A stretch of 6,921 bases of DNA from Candidatus Gottesmanbacteria bacterium RBG_16_37_8. Lineage in GTDB: Bacteria > Patescibacteriota > Microgenomatia > 2-02-FULL-39-11. Positions 1 to 5,581 of the stretch are shown one piece after another (positions within the stretch are counted from its first letter, which is position 1; each line of letters opens with the position of its first letter). The notes below the pieces were generated by a model. That model made no database searches and was not told the origin of the DNA. It was given only the letters and a program-made list of their open reading frames with translations. The translations under genes were made by a program, and so were the position numbers. The stretch lies in NCBI GenBank assembly GCA_001779055.1, contig MFJA01000001.1, positions 7,298 to 14,218 on the forward strand, read 5' to 3'.

Positions 1-211
1 TACGCGAAGAAAATTTCCTTTCATGATTAGGCAGATCATGATAGTCATTAAGAATTTCAAATTCATCAATAAATTTATAATTCCGGTAGAATTCATAATT
101 TTCTTTTACGACAAAACAAAGCGTTTTAAAGCCTTCGTCTTTGGCACCTTTCAAGATTTGCAATGAAGAATGTGAAGCAAGAGTGGCGATGGTGTAAAAT
201 TTTTTATCCAT
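1..211 (-). CDS. purP: PurP, formate-dependent FAICAR synthetase (archaeal type), 5' part only
   Basis: This is the N-terminal 70 residues of a gene that runs off the low-coordinate edge. PurP uses ATP and formate to convert AICAR to FAICAR, the ninth purine step, in place of the 10-formyl-THF-dependent PurH domain. The visible residues 8-24, IATLASHSSLQILKGAK, closely match what I recall of the start of Methanocaldococcus jannaschii PurP (IATLGSHTSLHILKGAK). That segment belongs to the N-terminal nucleotide-binding domain (DUF1246) preceding the ATP-grasp part. The match continues with EGF and a later FIDEF resembling the archaeal segment. The ATG lies one base after the purM stop and has an AGGA ribosome site 6 bases upstream, so the start is well supported. 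The ATP-grasp half is outside the window, so a PurP-like paralogue (PurP2 type, function unproven) cannot be excluded. The family call is solid and the exact activity is inferred from the purine context. Confidence 0.85.
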   Translation of the reverse strand, partial: MDKKFYTIATLASHSSLQILKGAKDEGFKTLCFVVKENYEFYRNYKFIDEFEILNDYHDLPNHERKFSSR

Positions 212-212
212 A

Positions 213-1295
213 TTATTTCCTGATATTTAATTCTTCAGATTTATAGATAAATTCCAACGGATTTATTATTACCTGTTTCGGACCTTTATTAACACTTCCA
301 CCGATCCAGGCTTTTATATTATGTTTTTTCGAAACTGCCAATACTTTTTCTGCGTCTTTGGGATTAACTATAACGGCAAATCCGGCACCCATATTAAAAG
401 TAGCATACATCTCTTTATCAGACAGCCTGGCTTGTTTTTGGATAAACTGGAAAATTTCAGGAACACTGCTTACATCATTTATTTCATAACTGAAGGATTT
501 TTTAGCCCGCATAAGTTTCCGCCAGCCGTGTCCGGTAATATTCACCAGGTAATGAATATCAGCACCTCCATTTAATATCTCATTAATTACTTTAGCATAT
601 ATAATAGTTGGAGTAAGAAGTAGCTGACCAAAAGCTTTTTTATCTTTCGTCTTAGCTAAAATTTTCCTGGCCAAAGTTAAACCGTTGGCATGAATACCGC
701 TAGATGCTAAAAATATGATATCATCTCCGGCAGCAATTTTATCACCCAGAATCAATCTATTTTTTGGAGTAATAATGCCAAAAGCAGAACCGGCAAGATC
801 GATAGTATTTGGATAAATAATATCTGTAAGAACCGGCGTTTCGCCTCCGCCCCAAGTAGCACCAGCCAGATCACAGGCTTTTTTCCAACCATTGATAAGA
901 TCATTCATCCTTTTTTTATCGTTAAACCATTCGGAATTGCCGACTGCCCAATAGGCATTAATTGTTAAAGGTTTGGCTCCAACGGTAATCAGATCATTAA
1001 CAATCATGGCCACAGTATCCTGGGCAATCAAGTCATAATAAGAGCGTCCGGTGATTTTTCTGACCTCATCAGCTACTAAATTCTTAGTTCCAAGCCCTTC
1101 AATTACAAATGCATAGTAACATTCTGAAGATTCAATGATATAAGCTGATTCTCCTCGACTTTCTGAAATTTCTTTGAAGCCGGTTTTTTTAATATTAAAT
1201 CTTGTAGACAAACCTTCTTTTTGCGCCAGTTTTTTCAACGGGTCGATTAAATCATAATCAACACCGGATTTTTTATAAGTAAAGAAGTTTTTCAT
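213..1295 (-). CDS. purM: PurM, phosphoribosylformylglycinamidine cyclo-ligase (AIR synthase), divergent form
   Basis: PurM closes the imidazole ring: FGAM plus ATP gives AIR, the fifth purine step, in the cytosol. The 360-residue length is usual for the family. Family landmarks appear in order: SGVDYD (10-15), EGLGTK (66-71, usually DGVGTK), DTVAMIVND (93-101), GGGET (149-153), ASSGIHANG (197-205), LLTPTIIYAK (226-235), NITGHGW (252-258) and EMYATFNMGAGF (295-306). These cover the N-terminal ATP-binding domain and the C-terminal domain of the AIR synthase fold. The protein is divergent: the Asp of DGVGTK is Glu66, the metal/leucine-rich stretch after GGET is replaced by PVLTDIIYPNTIDLAGSA, and ITGGG has become ITGHG. 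The ATG follows the upstream gene's TAG by 11 bases with only a weak AGAG motif. Function is confident from motifs and operon context. A member of the wider PurM/PurL/HypE superfamily with another role is unlikely. Confidence 0.92.
   Translation of the reverse strand: MKNFFTYKKSGVDYDLIDPLKKLAQKEGLSTRFNIKKTGFKEISESRGESAYIIESSECYYAFVIEGLGTKNLVADEVRKITGRSYYDLIAQDTVAMIVNDLITVGAKPLTINAYWAVGNSEWFNDKKRMNDLINGWKKACDLAGATWGGGETPVLTDIIYPNTIDLAGSAFGIITPKNRLILGDKIAAGDDIIFLASSGIHANGLTLARKILAKTKDKKAFGQLLLTPTIIYAKVINEILNGGADIHYLVNITGHGWRKLMRAKKSFSYEINDVSSVPEIFQFIQKQARLSDKEMYATFNMGAGFAVIVNPKDAEKVLAVSKKHNIKAWIGGSVNKGPKQVIINPLEFIYKSEELNIRK
218..221 (-). promoter_or_regulatory. Shine-Dalgarno site of purP
   Basis: The minus strand reads AGGA here, 6 bases before the purP ATG at 211. 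The motif lies inside the last sense codons of purM, so purM and purP translation are probably coupled. It supports the ATG at 211 as the true purP start. Confidence 0.6.
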
Positions 1296-1306
1296 AAATA
1301 ATTACT

Positions 1307-2173
1307 CTAGTAATTTAATTTTAAAAAATTAAAAATACCGTCGAAATCACTTAAAATTTCTTTCCGGCCGTCGATAAATAAAATTATTTGGTGTAAGGAA
1401 AACATAGGAAGCTTTTGATTTTTTAAACTGATAAATCTTGGTTCGAAAGTAAAACCACAATTATTACTGATGACAAAATTCGAATTTTCATTAATAAAAA
1501 TTCTTCCAATACTGATTAAATTGTTAATTTTTTCTTCGCTTCCCGTGTTTATTACACCCAAATCACTTATTGTCGGATCATTTTCAAGAAAGGGGATGGT
1601 GTGGCCGATATTGGTTCCTAACTTATCTGTTGAGCTTTTAATATAATTTCCGTATCCCTTTTTCTTCATCAAACTGACTGCCTCGGTATATAACCGGCTG
1701 AATTTCATACCAGGTTCGATCTTCTTCAATAATGAATTTAAAATAATTGAACATTGGTGATAATGTTCTTTAATTTCCGGATCATTACCGGTATAAAAAC
1801 TAAAACCGAAGTCGCCTATTAAAGGAATATCATTTATCATATAAAAAGGCGAGGCAAACAGATACCCGCCTCCACTATTGTTGAGAAAATTATTTGATTT
1901 AGGCCAAAAGTTTCTTTCCCTCAAAGATGAATAGTTCGCTCTATCTGTATACATATTATCAAAAAAGAGAGCGGCTATGCCTGTTGGAGGCGGCTGATAC
2001 CAAAATCCGTGTATTTTATTGGATTTTTCCATCAGTTTGGTCCATGTATTGGTAAATCTTAATTCTGATGTTTTTTTATAGTCTGAATAAACTTTTTGAA
2101 AAGATAATAGACACGTCTGAGCAGCAGTTTTTCTGACTGTTTTTACAGCTTCCGCTTTTTGAATGAAAGTCAT
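1307..2173 (-). CDS. M24 (creatinase/aminopeptidase)-like protein, probably catalytically degenerate; function unknown
   Basis: I do not recognise a named family. The second half reads like the pita-bread fold of M24 metallopeptidases. GDFGFSFYTG (120-129) aligns with the SDxTRTFxxG segment. IKEHYHQC through KIEPGMKFSRLYTEAV matches the helix-PG-helix pattern. GTNIGHTIPF (186-195) matches the GHGIG segment, and FTFEPRF (241-247) matches the TIEPG segment. Of the five metal ligands of methionine aminopeptidase (D97, D108, H171, E204, E235), only counterparts of three remain: Asp121, His191 and Glu244. The first Asp is Phe110, and the last Glu falls on His261/Gln262. A catalytic dimetal site is therefore doubtful. 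The length, about 288 residues, is one M24 domain with no creatinase N-domain. No signal peptide or membrane segment is visible. The chosen ATG at 2173 overlaps the purD TGA as ATGA. An alternative ATG at 2185 adds four residues (MANG). Its position between purD and purM suggests a role tied to purine synthesis, but none can be assigned. Confidence 0.6.
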   Translation of the reverse strand: MTFIQKAEAVKTVRKTAAQTCLLSFQKVYSDYKKTSELRFTNTWTKLMEKSNKIHGFWYQPPPTGIAALFFDNMYTDRANYSSLRERNFWPKSNNFLNNSGGGYLFASPFYMINDIPLIGDFGFSFYTGNDPEIKEHYHQCSIILNSLLKKIEPGMKFSRLYTEAVSLMKKKGYGNYIKSSTDKLGTNIGHTIPFLENDPTISDLGVINTGSEEKINNLISIGRIFINENSNFVISNNCGFTFEPRFISLKNQKLPMFSLHQIILFIDGRKEILSDFDGIFNFLKLNY

Positions 2174-3477
2174 GCCGTTTGCCATAGTTTTTTGTTCAGG
2201 CCTTTTTGGCCGATGTCATGACGGTAATGCATATTTTGAAAATGAACATCCTTTTTGCTGATTGCTTGATAGGCGTTTTTTATGGCAATCTTTAAAGTCT
2301 TACCTCTGGCAGTAATACCTAAAACTCTTCCTCCTGAAGTAACAATTTTGTCTCCTATGTTCTTGGTCCCGGAATGGAAGACCACAACACCTTTTGTAAG
2401 AGTTGCCCTTGCAAAGTGGATTATTTTACCTTTTTCATATTTTCCCGGATAATCCTTTGAGGCAATAACAACACAAAGAGCAAATCCCTTAGCCCAGGAT
2501 AATTTCAGTTTATAAATTTGTTTTTTTAGAATTGCCTCAAAGACATCAATCAAATCTGTTTTTAACAAAAACAAAACAGGTTGAGTTTCCGGATCGCCGA
2601 AGCGGCAATTAAACTCCAAAACTTTAGGCCCGTCGGTAGTTAATATCAGTCCGGGATAAAGTATGCCCTGAAAAAGACATTTTTCTTGCCTCAAAGCCTG
2701 AATAGTTGGAGCGATAATTATTTCTTCAATTCTTTTCTGTAATTTCTTATTTAAATACGGGACAGGAGAATAAGCCCCTAATCCGCCCGTATTTGGACCG
2801 AGATCAAAATCAAAGGCTCTTTTATGATCCTGGGAAGGCAGAAAACTGACAAAGTTTTTTCCGTCTGTCACCGCCATAAAAGAAACTTCCTGACCGGTTA
2901 AACATTCTTCAATAACAACTTTTTCCCCGGACATACCGAAAATTTTATCTATCAAGAGTTTTTTAAGAAATTTATTTGCGACCTTATAATTTTCGGCAAC
3001 CATGACTCCTTTTCCCAGACACTGGCCGTCAGCCTTAATAACTAACGGATATTTAGAAGATTTAACAAAAGAAACTGCTTTTTTAAAATCAGTGAATACC
3101 CGGAATTTGGCAGTCGGTATTGAGTATTTGGCCATTAACTTTTTGGCAAAAACCTTAGAACCTTCAATTCTGGCCGCTTTCCTGGTCGGACCGATAATTG
3201 CCAGTTTATTTTTCCTGAACTTATCAACGATCCCATCAATCAAGGGCGCTTCCGGACCGACAAATGTCAAATGAATTTTTTCTTTTCTAACAAAATTAGC
3301 CAGTCCTTTGATATCAGTACTATCAATGGGGATATTTTGGGCAAAAAGAGAAGTTCCGGCGTTACCGGGAGCACAGAAGATTTTTTTTACTTTTTTAGAC
3401 TGCGCCAGTTTCCAAACTAAAGCATGTTCCCGGCCGCCTGAACCGACAACTAATATTATTAACTGTTTTTTATCCAT
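2170..3477 (-). CDS. purD: PurD, phosphoribosylamine-glycine ligase (GAR synthetase)
   Basis: PurD joins glycine to phosphoribosylamine with ATP to give GAR, the second purine step. The 435-residue protein has the full ATP-grasp layout. VVGSGGREHAL (10-20) is the N-terminal nucleotide-binding loop, followed by PGNAG and GPEAPLIDGIVD. KADGQCLGKGV (148-158) is the ATP-grasp glycine loop, normally KADGLAAGKGV. SQDHKRAFDFDLGPNTGG (215-232) and EFNCRFGDPETQ (288-299) supply substrate and metal-binding residues. The C-terminal domain ends with MHYRHDIGQK (416-425). I chose the ATG at 3477, which overlaps the purN stop by 8 bases. A TTG at 3498 would add seven residues before the usual start, has no ribosome site and is less likely. 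The gene ends in TGA inside the start of the next gene. GlyA upstream in the same operon can supply its glycine substrate. Confidence 0.97.
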   Translation of the reverse strand: MDKKQLIILVVGSGGREHALVWKLAQSKKVKKIFCAPGNAGTSLFAQNIPIDSTDIKGLANFVRKEKIHLTFVGPEAPLIDGIVDKFRKNKLAIIGPTRKAARIEGSKVFAKKLMAKYSIPTAKFRVFTDFKKAVSFVKSSKYPLVIKADGQCLGKGVMVAENYKVANKFLKKLLIDKIFGMSGEKVVIEECLTGQEVSFMAVTDGKNFVSFLPSQDHKRAFDFDLGPNTGGLGAYSPVPYLNKKLQKRIEEIIIAPTIQALRQEKCLFQGILYPGLILTTDGPKVLEFNCRFGDPETQPVLFLLKTDLIDVFEAILKKQIYKLKLSWAKGFALCVVIASKDYPGKYEKGKIIHFARATLTKGVVVFHSGTKNIGDKIVTSGGRVLGITARGKTLKIAIKNAYQAISKKDVHFQNMHYRHDIGQKGLNKKLWQTA

Positions 3478-4189
3478 GCGGGTATAAATAGGCAGCAATT
3501 TTTTTGGACTGGTTTAATACTCTTCTTTCTTTTTTTTGGATTAAAGATTTTTTACGGTTGAGAATTTTAACTTTATTTTGAGCAAATTTTTGCAAAACTT
3601 CTATTTGGAGATTATGTTCAACCGGCAATACCTTTTGCGCCAGCGTCTCGACTGTATCATCAGCGGCAATATTAATTTTAATTCTGCCAATAACCTGCCC
3701 GCGGTCAAATTCTTCATTAACCAGATGGCTGGTTGCCTCCGTCCAATAATCATGCCCTGTTTTTCGGCGGAAATATATTACCGCAGCGTGAACCCTTCTG
3801 CCGTACATGCCCTTACCGCCGAAATCTAGGCCGTTTTGATCCAGGGGTCCGGGATGCTGATTGACAATTCTGCCTTCAAATTCTTTGATGAATTTTTTTG
3901 GAGTCAGAGGCAACCAGCCATATTGTCCGATTAATTCAACCTTTTTTTTGAAACACTCGCTTAACAGTTTATCGGCAAAGGAATCAGCATTTTTATAACT
4001 TAGCGGATTGACAATAATGATGTTTTGTTTAGGAAAACCTAATTTGTTAATTCTGTCAATACCGGAGATACCTTTTTTGCTGGCAACAACCATGACCGGA
4101 TTAATCTTTAAAAGATTCTTCCGGCAGGCATTAATAACAGCACAGGCGGTCGTTGCTCCGCCTGATATAAACAACGCCAAGCGGATCAT
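3470..4189 (-). CDS. purN: PurN, folate-dependent GAR formyltransferase (variant with altered active-site loop)
   Basis: PurN transfers formyl from 10-formyl-THF to GAR, giving FGAR, the third purine step. The start, LALFISGGATTACAVINAC (4-22), is the Rossmann-like phosphate-binding region, normally SGxGSN. The catalytic trio of formyltransferases is conserved: Asn110 and His112 in IVNQHPG (108-114) and Asp162 in FDRGQVI (161-167). The loop after the catalytic histidine is unusual. Where E. coli PurN has SLLPKYPGLHTH, this protein has a longer stretch containing LDFGGKGMYGRRVHAA (121-136). At 239 residues it exceeds the roughly 200-215 of classical PurN, mainly through a lysine/arginine-rich tail from about residue 212. 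It begins 4 bases after the glyA stop without a well-placed ribosome site, so coupling to glyA translation is likely. Another 10-formyl-THF transferase (Fmt or ArnA type) is less likely given the length and the neighbours. Confidence 0.9.
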   Translation of the reverse strand: MIRLALFISGGATTACAVINACRKNLLKINPVMVVASKKGISGIDRINKLGFPKQNIIIVNPLSYKNADSFADKLLSECFKKKVELIGQYGWLPLTPKKFIKEFEGRIVNQHPGPLDQNGLDFGGKGMYGRRVHAAVIYFRRKTGHDYWTEATSHLVNEEFDRGQVIGRIKINIAADDTVETLAQKVLPVEHNLQIEVLQKFAQNKVKILNRKKSLIQKKERRVLNQSKKIAAYLYPHG

Positions 4190-4193
4190 GTAA

Positions 4194-5537
4194 TTATTCG
4201 AACCCTACAAAGATGGGGAACTTGACGGCAAACTTTTTGATTTCTTTCCTTATTTCGCCCAGTTTTTTATTTTTCCAAAGTTCAACTTTAACTTTTTTTA
4301 CAAATTTTGCTCTTTCTTCTTTTTCTGCCGGCAGGCGATAATGAGCTACTTCTTTGATTACATCGACAATCCATTTTCCGATTTGTTTCATTTCTTTTTC
4401 TTTCATTCCCCGAGTTGTGACTATTGGCGTACCAAGCCTTACTCCTGACGGATACATGGGCGGATTTTGGTCATGCGGAACAGTATTATAATTAACGACT
4501 ATATTGACTGCTTCCAATGCTTCAGCCACTATATTACCGATAACCTGCTGAGGCCGAAGATCTATAACAATTAAATGACTATCTGTACCGTCCGTTGTCA
4601 GCTTCAAACCATTTTTTATTAGAGTTTCAGAAAGCGTTTTCGCATTTTTTACAATTTGTTTAGCGTATTTTTTGAATGCCGCCGTACCTGCTTCCTTAAA
4701 GCAAACTGCCATGGCCGCAGTTACATTATCATGAGGTCCGCCTGAAAGCCCCGGGAAAACTGCTCTATCTATTTTTTTACCCATGTCCGGATCTCTTTTA
4801 AGCCCTCTGTCAGTAACCATGAGGACTGCTCCCCTTGGCCCTCGAATTGTTTTATGGGTTGTGAACATTACAATATCAACATAAGGCACCGGTGAAGGGT
4901 ATGCGCCACCGACTACCAATCCGGCCACATGAGCAATATCAGCCAGTAAAAGAGCACCTACACTGTCTGCTATCTGACGCCATTTTTTCCAATCAAAAAA
5001 CCGGGGATAAGCAGTAGTTCCTACAACAAGCATCTTTGGTTTTTCTTTTTTAGCAAGCAGAGCTACTTTTTCCATATCAAGCCAGCCATCCGGCTCCACA
5101 TTGAATTGGACAGAGGTAAAATATTTACCAGAAAAAGTAACATTCGGATGTCCATGCGTTAAGTGTCCTCCTCCTGAAAGCTTGAGACCCATAATTTTGT
5201 CCCCAGGATTCAAAAGTGCAAAATAGACTGCGGTGTTTGCTGGAGATCCCGAATAAGGCTGAACATTGGCATGCGGAACATTAAATAATTTTTTGCACCG
5301 CTCAATAGCCAGAGTTTCAATCTCGTCAATGTATTTATTTCCTTGATAATAGCGGTGACCGGGATATCCTTCAGAATATTTGTTAGTAAGCGTTGATCCA
5401 AGTGCCCCAAGAACAGCATCAGAGGTATAATTCTCTGAAGGAATCATTTCCAAAACTTCTTTCTGTCTTTTGTTTTCCAAATTTATCAATTCAGCAATTT
5501 GAGGATCAGTTTTTTTAATAAATTTCAGATTATTCAT
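4194..5537 (-). CDS. glyA: GlyA, serine hydroxymethyltransferase
   Basis: This PLP enzyme converts serine and THF to glycine and 5,10-methylene-THF. Landmarks are SENYTSDAVLGALGSTLTNK (34-53), then EGYPGHRYYQGN (56-67). The PLP pocket has LLADIAHVAGLV (197-208) with Asp200 and His203. The Schiff-base lysine is Lys229 in FTTHKTIRGPRGA (225-237). PGLSGGPHDN (262-271) and SGVRLGTPIVTTRG (364-377) follow. At 447 residues it is about 30 longer than E. coli GlyA, partly from the RGLKRDPDMGKKIDRAV insert (244-260) and a lysine-rich C-terminus. The ATG at 5537 has a near-perfect AAAGGAG site 5 bases upstream, the best in the window, and matches the family N-terminus. Placement between purF and purN/purD fits its products: glycine feeds PurD, and the one-carbon unit, after oxidation by a FolD-type enzyme not seen here, feeds PurN. 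Confidence 0.98.
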   Translation of the reverse strand: MNNLKFIKKTDPQIAELINLENKRQKEVLEMIPSENYTSDAVLGALGSTLTNKYSEGYPGHRYYQGNKYIDEIETLAIERCKKLFNVPHANVQPYSGSPANTAVYFALLNPGDKIMGLKLSGGGHLTHGHPNVTFSGKYFTSVQFNVEPDGWLDMEKVALLAKKEKPKMLVVGTTAYPRFFDWKKWRQIADSVGALLLADIAHVAGLVVGGAYPSPVPYVDIVMFTTHKTIRGPRGAVLMVTDRGLKRDPDMGKKIDRAVFPGLSGGPHDNVTAAMAVCFKEAGTAAFKKYAKQIVKNAKTLSETLIKNGLKLTTDGTDSHLIVIDLRPQQVIGNIVAEALEAVNIVVNYNTVPHDQNPPMYPSGVRLGTPIVTTRGMKEKEMKQIGKWIVDVIKEVAHYRLPAEKEERAKFVKKVKVELWKNKKLGEIRKEIKKFAVKFPIFVGFE

Positions 5538-5542
5538 ATAAA

Positions 5543-5549
5543 CTCCTTT
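5543..5549 (-). promoter_or_regulatory. Strong Shine-Dalgarno site of glyA
   Basis: The minus strand reads AAAGGAG, separated by 5 bases (TTTAT) from the glyA ATG. It is the strongest ribosome binding site in the window and follows a 42-base gap, while downstream genes have weak or no sites. glyA may therefore be an independent translation entry point within the operon. Confidence 0.85.
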
Positions 5550-5550
5550 C

Positions 5551-5581
5551 AGTCCACCTTCGCTGATGCTTCGGCGAGACT
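5551..5581 (-). repeat. GC-rich imperfect palindrome between purF and glyA (candidate dispersed repeat or mRNA hairpin)
   Basis: On the minus strand AGTCTCGCC (5581-5573) can pair with GGTGGACT (5558-5551). This forms eight base pairs with one bulged T and one G-T wobble, around a 14-base loop GAAGCATCAGCGAA. The element covers two bases of the purF TAG stop and ends just before the glyA ribosome site. It is clearly more GC-rich than its surroundings. No T-run follows on the transcribed strand, so it is not a canonical intrinsic terminator. It looks like a decayed copy of a palindrome of the form GTCCGCC...GGCGGAC. Such short palindromes occur as dispersed repeats in some candidate-phylum genomes, but with one copy here repeat status is inference. 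Confidence 0.5.

Noticed and set aside
2170..2172. Possible recoding of UGA as glycine, known in some candidate-phylum bacteria
   Set aside because: purD ends at this TGA right after its normal C-terminus, with the next gene starting on it, and no gene in the window has an internal TGA, so the standard bacterial code fits.
1307..2185. The M24-like gene as a missing purine enzyme such as PurO or PurS
   Set aside because: Length and motifs do not match those families. The M24 pattern in its second half is the only resemblance I can support.
3477..3498. TTG at 3498 as the purD start, adding seven residues
   Set aside because: The ATG at 3477 gives the normal PurD N-terminus just before VVGSGGREH and a short overlap with purN. 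The TTG has no ribosome site.
3501..3560. T-rich runs such as those near 3501 and 3530-3560 as intrinsic terminators
   Set aside because: They are AAA lysine codons of the minus-strand proteins seen from the other strand, with no GC-rich hairpin on the correct side.
5210..5419. A 69-codon minus-strand frame inside glyA
   Set aside because: It is an alternative frame within the conserved GlyA N-terminal region and shows no independent protein features.
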